From positions 1 to 64,000 of the forward strand of contig CANGKZ010000016.1 in NCBI GenBank assembly GCA_947454705.1: a stretch of DNA of 64,000 bases. Direction: 5' to 3'. The notes beneath the pieces were generated by a model that made no database searches, was not told the origin of the DNA, and worked only from the letters and a program-made list of their open reading frames with translations. Of the stretch, positions 30,001 to 38,231 are shown piece by piece (the first letter of the stretch is position 1; each line of letters starts with the position of its first letter). Source of the DNA: Verrucomicrobiota bacterium (GTDB lineage: Bacteria > Verrucomicrobiota > Verrucomicrobiia > Limisphaerales > UBA9464). Position numbers and translations under genes: made by a program.

Positions 30001-30560
30001 GGGAGCGTGTGTTCCCGTGGCGGGATCGGGATCAATTGTCCGTGGCGTTGCCGGAGTTGACCTCGCGTTATTCCAAGCACGCGGAGTTTGCCAAGGCGAC
30101 GCTTGAGGAAGTCCTCGGGGCGAATCTGTCCAAGACGAAAAAACTCTCCTGCAGGACCCTCGCCTCGACGGTCCTTTGGAACCGCGGGGATCATTTTGAA
30201 GCGGTGGCCCTGCCGATGGAGGCGCAGTGGTCTCCGGCCAATGCCATCGTGGTGTCGGATGTCGATGGCGACGGGAACCTTGATCTATTTTTGGCTCAGA
30301 ACGATTTTGCAGCGCGTCCTGAAGACATGCGGGTGGACGCAGGTCAGGGGCTATGGCTGCGCGGGGATGGAAAGGGTGGATTCGTGCCGGTGCCTGGAGA
30401 GATTTCAGGCGTCCGTGTGTTCGGGGAACAACGCGGTGCCGCGGTGGGGGACTTCAACGGGGACGGAAAACCGGACCTGATCGTCACCCAGAACGGAACC
30501 AAGGCGCGCCTGTTCCTACACGCCCCCTCCGCCTCATCTGCATCCTCTACTTCGAAGTAG
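27045..30560 (+). CDS. Giant FG-GAP/UnbV propeller surface protein
   Basis: A 1171-residue paralogue of the protein at 19479. A signal-peptide-like N-terminus (about 1-45) contains a tract of nine G (27155-27163) coding for Gly-Gly-Gly. The first propeller spans about 85-560, the ASPIC/UnbV domain 560-640 (IGAKIILTGG ... LEIQWRSGR), and the second propeller 665-1155 with many DxNGDG loops. Unlike its paralogue it ends right after the last propeller blade (KARLFLHA plus a Ser/Ala tail), so the second UnbV domain is absent. Its 3' end overlaps the convergent TPR gene by 14 bp. Function unknown; extracellular binding is likely. Confidence 0.86.
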   Translation: MVHTNPSAPQSATIAQHPARTWLGCFLAVAAYGYGCVGGGGVVLGAGLEWQTAQGYRSARLPVPATGRTGFSLVDPAVSGINVTNFVSASGAEHRQNRMNGEGVAAADFNGDGLVDLLFLRKQEGNQLFLNQGGWRFTNSTQLAGIACTNQQSVGVVVGDLNGDGSPDLVLSSFGGPHACLLNDGKGHFTDFTQEAGIAGKSGGTSLALADLDGNGTLDLYFCNFAVEAILRDGGQITTRMVNGQPVVTGRYAKRLRVRDGRMEELGDPDVVYLNDGTGRFKPLDWEKAFVDEAGRPVKPPQDLSLAVQIRDVNGDGFPDIVVCSDFQTPDHLWFGDGHGHFREASSTALRNMSYASMGVDFADLDRDGRLDFITVEMLDPFFPTGTRSRRPAAPAVRIPGMFEGREEYHRNALYHQRTDGSFAEIACFAGVAATGWSWTPIFLDVDLDGYEDLLISNGFPHDVDNRDLFDAYKAQTAKNPAAAKEMFSYFPPLQQPKFAFRNRGDLTFEDVSKSWGFDSTRVASGMVVADLDGDGDLDVILNCARGTPLVYRNETIAPRVAVRVKGRAPNMGGIGAKIILTGGPVVQTQEIVAGGQYLSSSEPMRVFAAGKGSMQLEIQWRSGRRSVIPNIEANRIYEVDEPDAAVTTSSVGIKKETSPVPVNPWFADASEALIYSHSEPVFDDFAQQPLLPRRLSQLGPLVRVGDLNGDGKSDVVLGTGRGGQVAALLGDGHGKFNRIDLPGTPTPDDILDLAVMSSGGHATSVLAVLANYESGDPQQPAVLRWDFANGEIKPGPSLPALAGGSSPGVLALGDVNGDQAPDLFVGGRVIPKRWPETPASRMYQNRNGQFVVDEANTRTVEGAGMVTGAVFSDINGDRTADLVVSTEMGAVRIYTNQGGKLSEWDPPVRGAGPQYSGVNRLSELTGRWSSLAVADLDHDGRPELVVGNAGLNTAWQIWGDGKPIVAYGDLAGDGSIAVVEAVRVGERVFPWRDRDQLSVALPELTSRYSKHAEFAKATLEEVLGANLSKTKKLSCRTLASTVLWNRGDHFEAVALPMEAQWSPANAIVVSDVDGDGNLDLFLAQNDFAARPEDMRVDAGQGLWLRGDGKGGFVPVPGEISGVRVFGEQRGAAVGDFNGDGKPDLIVTQNGTKARLFLHAPSASSASSTSK

Positions 30561-31380
30561 ATCCCGCCCCGCCGGTCGGAGCGGGCGCGGATTGCGCTGC
30601 GGCCGCGGCTGCAGCGACGCGTTCCCTAAGTCGGACCATTGCCTTCCGGGCGGGCTCCAGGCGGGGATTGAGCCGAAGCGCGTTGTCGAGGGCTTCTGCG
30701 GCTTCCTGATACCGGTTCTGGCCAAGCCGCGCGGTGCCGACGTTCATCCAGGCCTCGGCGTAGTCGGGACGGAGGCGGATGGCATCCTGAAAATGAACCA
30801 CCGCGTCGGACAGCTTGCCCAGCCGCGCGAGTGCGGTGCCGAGATTGTTGTGCGCGTTGCTGTTCTCCGGCTGGTGCTTGATGGCCAGCTCAAACTGCTT
30901 CACCGCTTCGCCCAGATCCCCGGTTTTCATCAGGAGATTGCCCAGGTTGTTGTGGGCTTCGGCATATTCGGGAAGGACCCGGATGGTCTCGCGATATTCG
31001 GCGATGGATTCGCGAATCCGGCCGACGCGGTTGAGCGCGAAGGCGAGGTTGAAATGGAGCTCCTCGTTGTCGGGCGTGAGCTTCACCGCCTTTTCCAGCG
31101 CGAGAATCGCCTCGGGATAGTTGCCCTTGGCGATGAGATCATCGGCGTTCTTGGACAGCTCGGCCGAGGCGGCATCGGCATCCACCATCGCGGGAGCGTT
31201 GGTGGACGGAGAGTTTGTGCCAACGGGATCGACCAGGAATTTTGATTTTCCGGCCGGAGCGGAGGTGGACGCGTTCGCGCTCGCGTTGGTTGCGCCGGAC
31301 GGAGCGGCCCCGAGTTGGGGCAGCCCAAGGCCCAAGCCCGCTGCGAGCAGGGTCAGGGTGGCCACCGGGGTACGTTTCAT
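30547..31380 (-). CDS. Secreted TPR-repeat protein
   Basis: A 277-residue protein with a signal peptide (about 1-26, GLGLPQLGAA) and a Ser/Ala/Asn-rich linker to about 75. It then has at least five consecutive TPRs (about 80-250), for example AEAHNNLGNLLMKTGDLGEA and AEAWMNVGTARLGQ. The C-terminal tail is Ala/Pro/Gly-rich. TPRs bind protein partners; no catalytic motif is seen. It overlaps tail-to-tail with the UnbV gene at 27045, the third UnbV/TPR pairing in this window. Confidence 0.87.
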   Translation of the reverse strand: MKRTPVATLTLLAAGLGLGLPQLGAAPSGATNASANASTSAPAGKSKFLVDPVGTNSPSTNAPAMVDADAASAELSKNADDLIAKGNYPEAILALEKAVKLTPDNEELHFNLAFALNRVGRIRESIAEYRETIRVLPEYAEAHNNLGNLLMKTGDLGEAVKQFELAIKHQPENSNAHNNLGTALARLGKLSDAVVHFQDAIRLRPDYAEAWMNVGTARLGQNRYQEAAEALDNALRLNPRLEPARKAMVRLRERVAAAAAAAQSAPAPTGGAGSTSK

Positions 31381-31450
31381 GGGTCGGACAAATATTGCCG
31401 GGTCAACTCCGGTTTACACGCTGGGGAGGCTCGAAAAAGGGCCCGACCGA

Positions 31451-32305
31451 TCAGGGCAGGTCCTTCCAGTTGACGTACCGGTACTTGTTCCAGACCCAAC
31501 GGAAGTCCGGATTCTTGGCGCCGCCACCGGCCCAGTTGAACACAGGTTTGCCCGCGGCGAAGTCGCGGCCGGCCTTGATGGTGCCGGCGTCCACCCAGCG
31601 TTTGCCTTCACAATGTCCGTCCTGAAAGGCGAAGGTGGAGAAATCCCCGTGGAAGACCGCGAATCCGTCAATCCAGCCCGGGCTGGCGACGCTCAGCACC
31701 CAGGTGCCCAAATTGGAATTGCGGGGGTCGGACTCCTCGATGAAGACAAAGGTTCCCGAGGGATTGTCCACTTGTTCAACCTTGGTGTACGGAGCCTGTG
31801 CGGTTTCCCAGCCCTTGAGGCCGTTTAATCCATTGGCCTTGGAATATCCATCCCACGCCCATCCCTTGCCCGGCTTGAGCTTCGCGCGCAGGTCTCCGGG
31901 GCAGTGGTAGGCTCCGATCGACGGGCAGTATTTCCAAAGCGGGCCGTTGCTCATGCCCTTGGCCACGCGGTTCATGGCCTCGGTGATGGTAATGCCCGTG
32001 GAGAAATCCGGCGTCGGTCCGGCCCAGTATCCGCCTCCGGTGAGGGGAACGTTCACGCCTGCTGCGTTCTTCCAGTCATCGGTGGGGGCCAGACCGTCGT
32101 TGTAATCACCGGAATAGAGGATCCAGGCCAGCGTGAGCTGCTTCTGATTGTTGTAGCAGGCGGCACCGGTGGCCTTGAGCTTGGCCTTGGCCAGGGCTGG
32201 CAACAGCATCCCCGCCAGGATCGCGATGATGGCGATCACGACGAGCAGTTCAATGAGGGTAAATGCCCGCCGTTTTCGGAGGCTGGTCAGAGTTCCGGGA
32301 GACAT
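31451..32305 (-). CDS. Pseudopilin-like prepilin protein
   Basis: A 284-residue protein with leader [14 protein letters not shown], then [18 protein letters not shown] and [21 protein letters not shown]. The residue before Phe is Ala instead of Gly. The soluble domain has [18 protein letters not shown] and a C-terminal [14 protein letters not shown] segment, as in the proteins at 11169 and 11992. Likely processed by prepilin peptidase. It lies 70 bp before the TPR gene on the same strand, with no assembly ATPase nearby. Confidence 0.85.
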   Translation of the reverse strand: MSPGTLTSLRKRRAFTLIELLVVIAIIAILAGMLLPALAKAKLKATGAACYNNQKQLTLAWILYSGDYNDGLAPTDDWKNAAGVNVPLTGGGYWAGPTPDFSTGITITEAMNRVAKGMSNGPLWKYCPSIGAYHCPGDLRAKLKPGKGWAWDGYSKANGLNGLKGWETAQAPYTKVEQVDNPSGTFVFIEESDPRNSNLGTWVLSVASPGWIDGFAVFHGDFSTFAFQDGHCEGKRWVDAGTIKAGRDFAAGKPVFNWAGGGAKNPDFRWVWNKYRYVNWKDLP

Positions 32306-32858
32306 TTCAAAACGCTAACGAGCGACGGATCCGATGTCAGCAGGGAATTCCATCCGGGAATGAGGGGTATCGATTCCGGTACGCCCTTGGAGGCCGCGAA
32401 GCCTTCCTAGGATTGGAGGACCGGTGTGGGCGAATCTTGGCAGAGGATTCACCAAAAGGACTCAAGCTCGGGAGGTTTCCTGCCGAGAAGAGGAATGAAT
32501 GCGTTGTCCGCAGCGGAACACGAAGCCACGGGTTGGTGGTTTGCCTCAACGTGCGAAGCGACGACAGCCAATGAACTGAACTTTGTTTTCCATCATGGCC
32601 ACCCGGGGAGGCCAGCCGTTCGCACACCGCCTGACCGAGCGGTGCCGGTTGGAACCTCCCGCGGATCACATCTTTTCAGCGACCCAATTTCGGAGACAGT
32701 GAATCCTCGAACATCACTGACAGTGCGTCGAAGCTCCTCACGCTTCCACCGACGCTGGCGGATCGAACCCACAGCCCTGCGGGCCGACGGGTCGGTTCGT
32801 GTCCAGGTGTCATCGCAGCGCGGTGATGCCCGGCTCATCCCCCAATTCCCCTCGACCT
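32306..32858. other. Intergenic region, no gene recognised
   Basis: Both strands have only short open frames with unnatural composition. A tRNA-like motif around 32757 (GGATCGAACCC) does not fold into a T-arm or cloverleaf. No hairpin-plus-T-run terminator was seen. Confidence 0.5.
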
Positions 32859-33320
32859 ATGGATGCTAAGAATCTATGGGGCGAACTACCCCCGCTTGCG
32901 AACGTCAGGACGCCTGTCTCCGTGCTTAAGGAGCAGGCGGCGCATCTGACCGAGATGACCAAGGGGGTTCTCGTCGGAATGGTTGTTTCTGTGGTCTGGA
33001 AGTCGAACCTCTTTGCCTATCAATTGGTGATTCGCGCGCCGGCGCTCAACGCCTACGAGGCTGACATTCTGATGATCGGCTACGACATCACGCTCTACCC
33101 GTTGCGCTTCGCGAATATCGCGACCGACGGCAGCGTGCTGCTCTGCGACAACGAGGAATCGTTCATCACGCAGATTGAATCCGTTCTGACCAGCGAACCG
33201 GTTCGCAAGATCGTGGTGTCCCTCTTCGAACGGGCCCATGCGGCGAAGCGCCTGCACGCCGAGATCGGAAGTACGGGCGGCGGCGGAGGGCGCATCGCGA
33301 GCATCCCCCGCGGCCGATGA
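32859..33320 (+). CDS. Hypothetical protein
   Basis: A 153-residue protein starting at ATG 32859 (MDAKNLWGELPPLANVRTPV). It reads as real protein with mixed alpha/beta character (LFAYQLVIRAPALNAYEADILMIGYDI avoided in full: key segment LVIRAPALNAY, about residues 56-66). The segment VKSNL-like 'VWKSNLFAYQLVI' suggests a strand, and residues 115-140 look helical. The Gly-rich tail ends in basic residues. No signal peptide and no recognised domain. It stands alone between two noncoding stretches. Function unknown. Confidence 0.6.
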   Translation: MDAKNLWGELPPLANVRTPVSVLKEQAAHLTEMTKGVLVGMVVSVVWKSNLFAYQLVIRAPALNAYEADILMIGYDITLYPLRFANIATDGSVLLCDNEESFITQIESVLTSEPVRKIVVSLFERAHAAKRLHAEIGSTGGGGGRIASIPRGR

Positions 33321-33808
33321 TTCCCTAGCCCGATTCTCCCGCGTCAATTCTGCGGGAGGGGATCCTAGGAGGAGGGGAGGTTACGTCGATCGGTGTTTCA
33401 CGTGGCGCGGTTCCACCGTTGGCTGTCAAACAGTCGCAGGAACCCATACCTGCGGGGCGCCCCTTCCGGGCTCTCCCCGGACAGCATGCCGACCGACATG
33501 CCATGGTTGACGCCTGTAAGCGATCGCTTATTCAGGTCCGATTGACCCGGTTGAATCGCAAGGATCTCCACGCTCAGAGGCTGGGTTCACAGATTCCCTT
33601 CGCTTGATGCATCCACCGCTTGACCCGCACTCAGCAGCCTCCCACTCTTTCCCCCCGTACAAGACCTCCAAGGCCTAGGGATTTTAGGGTAACCTTAAAA
33701 ACCGCCGAGTCGTCTGCTGCGGGAGGATTGGACGAAAACGAGAAAAACCTCGAAGTCGCCGGATCCCGGTTTTTTGGAACAGAGTTTGGAGCATTCCACT
33801 GCCATCGC
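33321..33808. other. Intergenic region, no gene recognised
   Basis: No convincing coding frame. The frame of the following small gene is open back to about 33620, but the upstream residues are proline/arginine-rich and unlike a protein start. Nothing else was recognised. Confidence 0.45.
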
Positions 33809-34105
33809 ATGTCGCTAAAGGTTGCCATTGAAAGCGTGATGAAGGAACAGACCCCCGAGGGTCATTCCCGCGTCCGGGCCATCGGGGGTACCACCCTGGG
33901 TGGAGGGCGTTGGATGCTTCTTGAGCATCAGGCCATCACCGCCATTGAAAAGGGCCGTTCCGAGTTCTTCGTGGCCAGGGATGGACGCCAGGTGCCAATC
34001 CTCATCGGGGTCTCGGCAAGCGGTGTGAAGTACCTGAAGACGGATCTCGATCCCGATGGGACGGACGCGCTCCTCTCCCTTCCGGACTACAATTCAAGAT
34101 TCTGA
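33809..34105 (+). CDS. DUF3892-like small protein
   Basis: Using the ATG at 33809 gives a 98-residue protein (MSLKVAIESVMKEQTPEGH...). Its core, RVRAIGGTTLGGGRWMLLE followed by HQAITAIEKGRSEFFV, a DGRQVPI strand and SGVKYLKTDLDPDGTDALLSLP, resembles the DUF3892 fold, in which a small beta-rich unit ends in a LRSxPDGxxxNNLxxLP-like motif. Function of the family is unknown. It is cytosolic, with no signal peptide. The frame is open 63 codons upstream, but that part looks noncoding. Confidence 0.55.
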   Translation: MSLKVAIESVMKEQTPEGHSRVRAIGGTTLGGGRWMLLEHQAITAIEKGRSEFFVARDGRQVPILIGVSASGVKYLKTDLDPDGTDALLSLPDYNSRF

Positions 34106-34186
34106 AAGACACAGGCGCTCGCCTGTGCTTAGGTCCGGCGTTCCCTGTTTCAAAATTGATCTGTCGTCGAGAATTGTTTTCCTGCC

Positions 34187-34423
34187 GTGGCGAATTCCAT
34201 CCTTTGTGGACGTTGCTCTGCGCTGAATCCGTTGGGGTCCAGTGTTTGTGGTGCCTGTCGGCAACCTCTGACGTTCCGTTGTACCCGGTGTAGCGAATCC
34301 GTCCCCACGTACCGCGAGTATTGTCCCGCCTGCGGCCAGCATCATGCCCCCCCGGCCAGGAACGTGTTTGGACGCATTTCGCAGTTTCTCCGGAACCTGG
34401 TTCCAGGTCTTGCCAAGCGCTGA
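34187..34423 (+). CDS. Small double zinc-ribbon protein
   Basis: A 78-residue protein with four regularly spaced CxxC pairs: CGRC (7-10), CGAC (21-24), CTRC (32-35) and CPAC (47-50). These form two zinc ribbons, as in DZR-type domains. The C-terminal 20 residues (GRISQFLRNLVPGLAKR) could form an amphipathic helix. The start is a GTG at 34187. Similar zinc ribbons are found in regulatory or adaptor proteins; the target here is unknown. Confidence 0.68.
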   Translation: MANSILCGRCSALNPLGSSVCGACRQPLTFRCTRCSESVPTYREYCPACGQHHAPPARNVFGRISQFLRNLVPGLAKR

Positions 34424-34656
34424 CGGCGGCCTACGGCCTGCCACCTCAGTTTGCGAGAACGTCACCCGATTGCCACTGCCCATCCCTCGTTTAGGGGTTA
34501 TGGATTTTAGCACCATTCGAGTACAGTCTCGTCTGTATCCAGTTTCCCAACGTCTAAGCGTCACCTGCCCTGTCGTCGGTTCCCGAGCCTGAGTGGGCTG
34601 GAATTGGGTTGGGGCGGGGAAGGTTTCCGAAGAATTGCAGATCCAGTCATTCCATC

Positions 34657-37200
34657 ATGAATCCACAACGCAACCACACCGCTCCCTACGGAGTCGGCCG
34701 CTGCGCGACCGCTGCCCTGCTCGCCGGAGCCGCCTTTGTCGCCAGGACGCAGGCCGCTGACTATCCCTCCACCGTTCTCGCGGACCAGCCGCTTGGTTAC
34801 TACCGACTCGCTCTTCCCGCCCGGGCCGGGGTGAATCTGAATTCCGGATCCATCGGCACGGTTGGGAACGCCACGAATTTCAACGTGTATCCGGTGGGCG
34901 GCGGGATCGCCGGCAGTGTCAACGCAGCCGCCTTCTTCAACGGGTCGCGCACCATCATTCCCTTCCAGGCGGCCAACAATCCGGCGGGAAACAAGGACTT
35001 CACCATTGAAGCCTGGATCCAGCCGACGGTCGAAGTCACCGACGGACCTGGACCTTCCCCGTTGATGAACCGTTATTCCTACTCCGGCGTGAACCGCCAG
35101 GGTTGGGTATTCTTCCAGCGGTCTCCGACCACCGGATGGAACTTCCGCACCTACACGGGCAGCGGATCCTCTACCGGCATCAACATCAGCGGTCAGGCCT
35201 CCACTCCGAACGCCGGCAAGGCGGGCACTTGGAACCATGTCGTGGTCGTCTATGACGGCGCATCCACCACCGCCACGATGTACGTGAATGGTGAGCAGGT
35301 CGCGCAGGGCACCGGCGGCTATCAGGCCAACACCAACGACCATGATCCCGCCGAGGCGGTTCGCGGCGCGGCGGGCCTCTCCATCGGCTCCTACAACAAT
35401 ACCGAGCCCGGCAGCAACCCATTCACCGGTGCTGTGGATGAGGTCGCGCTCTATGCCAGCAAGCTGAGCGCGGCGGATGTGCTGGCGCACTATCAGAACG
35501 GCACCAACAGCAACCGGACCGTGGCCTACGAAACCCTGGTCGCTGCGGCCAAACCGGTTTCCTACCTGCGCCTGAATGATGCGTCCCCCGACGCCGACGT
35601 CGCCGCCAACTTCGGCAGCGCCGGCAACGCGGGCAACGGCGTCCACGCAGCAGGAGTGAACCACCCGGTTTCCGGAGCCGTCGCTGGCACTGCCGCGACC
35701 GCCACGCGGTACCGCTCCAAGGTGTCGGGAGGAGGCGTTCAGACGCTCGTTCCGTTCTCCGACAAGTTGAACCCTCCTGCGGATCAGAACTTCTCCATCG
35801 AGTCGTGGTTCCAGCCTGCCGACGAAGTCACCGACAGCCCCGGACCTGCCCCGATCATGAACCGCTACTCCTACTCCGGCGCGAACCGCCAGGGCTGGGT
35901 GTATTTCCAGCGGTCCCCGGCCTCCGGTTGGAATTTCCGCACCTACACCGGCAGTGGATCTTCCACCGGCATCAACATCACCGGCCAGGCCTCCACGCCG
36001 AACGCCGGCAAGAAGGGCACCTGGAACCACGTGGTCACCACCTGGAACGGTTCCACCAAGACCGCCACGATGTATGTGAACGGCGAGCAGGTCGCCCAGG
36101 GAACCGGTGATTATCAGGCCAACACCAATGACCACGATCCCGCCGAAGCCAAGAATGGCGCCGCCGGCATCTCGATTGGTTCCTACAACAACACCCAGCT
36201 GGGCGAAAACCCCTACAACGGTGCGGTGGCCGAATTCGCCATCTACGGCGATGAGCTGACCCCGGATCAGATCCTCACCCACTACAAGGCCGGCACCAAC
36301 AGCCTGCGTGACACCGCGTACGCTGCTGTGATTCTTGCCGACGCGCCGGTGGAATACCTGCGTCTGGGCGAACCCGCCTATCAGCCCGCAGCGAACCTCG
36401 GCACCGCCGGAGAAGCCGCCGGAGCCAAGGCGCTCTTCAGCCCGGCCACCATCGCCGGTCCGCAGGGAACCGCCTTCCCGGGCTTCGGCACCGACAACGC
36501 CGCGCTCTCCCTCACCGGCGGCGATTCCTACCTGTCCATCGGCGACGCTGCGTCGCTCAACATCAGCGGACAGATCACGCTCGAAGCCTGGATCCAGCCC
36601 GCCGCCACCCAGGCCGCCACGGCCCAGATCCTCGCCCACGGCATCAACTTCGCTGCGGACGCTGCGGTCTCTCTGGCCATCCTCGATTCCGGTGCGACGT
36701 ACTCGATCTCCTCGACCGATGCCAACGGCACCTACGGCGCCACCTTCCCGGTGCCCGCCGGGGACCTCGGCACCAGCTCCTGGATCCACCTCGCCGGCAC
36801 CTATGACGGCACCAAGTGGAACCTGTATCGCAACGGCGTCCTCGTGGCGTCGAACGCTGCCGCGGTCGGCGCGGTGAAGGTGGATGCGCAATGGGCCATC
36901 GGTCACAACGGCGAAGGCGCTGGCGAAGTGTTCGCCGGCGGCATCGATGAAGTCGCCCTCTACGGCAAGGCGCTCACCGCCGCGCAGATCAAGGCCCACT
37001 ACGACTCCGCCACCGCCAGTGCCGCTGCTCCGGTGCTCAACTGGACCCGCGGAGCCAATGGCCTCTCGCTCAACTGGACCTCCGGCACGCTGCAGGCGTC
37101 CGAAACCATCAACGGCACCTTCACCGACGTGGCCGGCGCTGCCAGCCCGTTTGTGGTGACCGTGAACAGCGCCACCAAGTTCTACCGGCTCCGCCAGTAG
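34657..37200 (+). CDS. Secreted triple-LamG surface protein with internal duplication
   Basis: An 847-residue protein. The signal peptide is about 1-34 (LLAGAAFVARTQAA). Three LamG jelly rolls lie at about 40-285, 300-550 and 570-770. The first two are near-copies with a 264-residue period: both contain MNRYSYSG, NRQGWV, GWNFRTYTGSGSSTG and YVNGEQVAQGTG. Each LamG is preceded by a YLRL-type strand typical of these proteins. The C-terminal module (about 775-847) ends TKFYRLRQ, like the other large surface proteins here. No enzyme motif. ATG 34657 is chosen because the signal peptide starts there. Confidence 0.86.
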   Translation: MNPQRNHTAPYGVGRCATAALLAGAAFVARTQAADYPSTVLADQPLGYYRLALPARAGVNLNSGSIGTVGNATNFNVYPVGGGIAGSVNAAAFFNGSRTIIPFQAANNPAGNKDFTIEAWIQPTVEVTDGPGPSPLMNRYSYSGVNRQGWVFFQRSPTTGWNFRTYTGSGSSTGINISGQASTPNAGKAGTWNHVVVVYDGASTTATMYVNGEQVAQGTGGYQANTNDHDPAEAVRGAAGLSIGSYNNTEPGSNPFTGAVDEVALYASKLSAADVLAHYQNGTNSNRTVAYETLVAAAKPVSYLRLNDASPDADVAANFGSAGNAGNGVHAAGVNHPVSGAVAGTAATATRYRSKVSGGGVQTLVPFSDKLNPPADQNFSIESWFQPADEVTDSPGPAPIMNRYSYSGANRQGWVYFQRSPASGWNFRTYTGSGSSTGINITGQASTPNAGKKGTWNHVVTTWNGSTKTATMYVNGEQVAQGTGDYQANTNDHDPAEAKNGAAGISIGSYNNTQLGENPYNGAVAEFAIYGDELTPDQILTHYKAGTNSLRDTAYAAVILADAPVEYLRLGEPAYQPAANLGTAGEAAGAKALFSPATIAGPQGTAFPGFGTDNAALSLTGGDSYLSIGDAASLNISGQITLEAWIQPAATQAATAQILAHGINFAADAAVSLAILDSGATYSISSTDANGTYGATFPVPAGDLGTSSWIHLAGTYDGTKWNLYRNGVLVASNAAAVGAVKVDAQWAIGHNGEGAGEVFAGGIDEVALYGKALTAAQIKAHYDSATASAAAPVLNWTRGANGLSLNWTSGTLQASETINGTFTDVAGAASPFVVTVNSATKFYRLRQ
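35000..36332 (+). repeat. Tandem intragenic duplication (period 792 bp)
   Basis: About 35000-35540 and 35792-36332 encode nearly the same LamG sequence. ATGAACCG at 35065 and 35857 fixes the offset at 792 bp, an exact multiple of three. DNA-level similarity is high in long blocks, suggesting a fairly recent or gene-converted duplication. Confidence 0.8.
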
Positions 37201-37218
37201 TCCTTCTGGGTTCGCTTC

Positions 37219-37255
37219 AAACCCGCCGCCCCAATTTTGGGACGGCGGGTTTTTT
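37219..37255 (+). terminator. Rho-independent terminator after LamG gene
   Basis: A 10-bp stem (AAACCCGCCG / CGGCGGGTTT) continues with CCC/GGG after one mismatch, has an AATTTT loop, and is followed by a T-run. It begins 18 bp after the LamG stop. Confidence 0.88.
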
Positions 37256-37318
37256 CGTGAGCGGAGACGAGGTGCTAGGTTCAACGGCATTAGGCGAAAT
37301 GGCGACCGCGGTGCTCCG

Positions 37319-37353
37319 CCCCTTCAACCCTTCAGCGTTTCAACCCTTCAACC
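37319..37353 (-). repeat. Fragment of the dispersed TTGAAGGGTT repeat
   Basis: Read on the minus strand, this 35-bp piece matches the start of the repeat at 3288-3322 and 62980-63014 (GTTGAAGGGTTGAAA, then GTTGAAGGGG). It overlaps the 3' end of the membrane-protein gene at 37332 and supplies its last codons and stop. Confidence 0.65.
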
Positions 37354-38075
37354 TCCGCCGCTGGTTTCCAGCGGCGAAGCACCGCGTGCACGGGCAGGTA
37401 GGCGAGAGCGGGAAGCGCAAGCATCCACAGGGCGAGATACAGATGCGGGTTCATCCAGGCCTGCGGCGCGGCATCGTTGAAGCCCCAGACATAATTGATG
37501 TTCACGGGGAGCTTGGGATCGGCCAGCACCGCGCCCGCGGGAGGCATGGCGAAGAAGCACACCAGACACAACCCCCAGGCGAGTCCGGTCCAGAGCTTCA
37601 ACGCGCGACGGTCATAGCCGAGCCGTGCGACCAGAAAGAGGAGCAGAAACGGCAACCAGCCGTGGAACAGTGACAACCCGCGGAGGAACACCGACCGATG
37701 GCTGTCGAACATGTAATTGGTCATGCCCGTGAGCGGGATCCCGGCGAAGTGCGCGACAAAATCCGCCACCCACAACAGCTGCGGCATCAAGATTCCCACG
37801 GCGGACATCGAGACCAGCAACCCGCTTTCCATCCACACGCCGGCCAATGTGAGCAGCAGCGCCACGTCGCAGAAGTAGAGGAAATTCGTGGGACCGTAGT
37901 TCATCCAATACACGGGAATGAGCACCGCCATGAACGCCGTGTAGGCCAGCTTCACAGCCAGCGGGATCCTTTTCCCGGAGTTCGTTGAAGAGGCCGCTCC
38001 GCCTGGCGTTGGGGTTCCAGCGAGGGAGAGGGGCTTGGTTTTATTGGGTTCGGAGTCGAGGAGTGTTGAGTTCAT
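37332..38075 (-). CDS. Six-helix integral membrane protein of unknown function
   Basis: A 247-residue protein from the ATG at 38075 (MNSTLLDSEPNKTK). After a polar N-terminus of about 37 residues, six or so hydrophobic helices follow. The motif MNYGPTNFLYFCDVALLLT (about 59-77) is characteristic of a widespread but uncharacterised bacterial membrane protein family. Conserved-looking polar residues within the membrane (FCD, WVADF) could bind a ligand. The C-terminal EVEGLKR comes from the dispersed repeat. Upstream open frame to 38219 is unlikely to be translated. It is divergent from the beta-helix gene at 38232. Confidence 0.75.
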   Translation of the reverse strand: MNSTLLDSEPNKTKPLSLAGTPTPGGAASSTNSGKRIPLAVKLAYTAFMAVLIPVYWMNYGPTNFLYFCDVALLLTLAGVWMESGLLVSMSAVGILMPQLLWVADFVAHFAGIPLTGMTNYMFDSHRSVFLRGLSLFHGWLPFLLLFLVARLGYDRRALKLWTGLAWGLCLVCFFAMPPAGAVLADPKLPVNINYVWGFNDAAPQAWMNPHLYLALWMLALPALAYLPVHAVLRRWKPAAEVEGLKR

Positions 38076-38231
38076 GTTGGATCGAACGGATTCACTTCGT
38101 TCGCCCGATCTTCTAGGAGATCCGGTGTCTCCTGGGTGAATTGATAAACGCCCGATGGAGCATCGAACGGTTCGATGCCGTGCATTGGTTCGAACAACCC
38201 CTCTCCGAATCGCATCCAAACCTTTGGCCCT

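Noticed and set aside
32740-32800. tRNA-like motif (GGATCGAACCC)
   Set aside because: The flanks do not form a T-stem, acceptor stem or anticodon arm.
34561-37290. Antisense open frame of about 900 codons opposite the triple-LamG gene
   Set aside because: Same cause: mirror image of a repetitive, GC-rich sense gene with clear signal peptide and domains.
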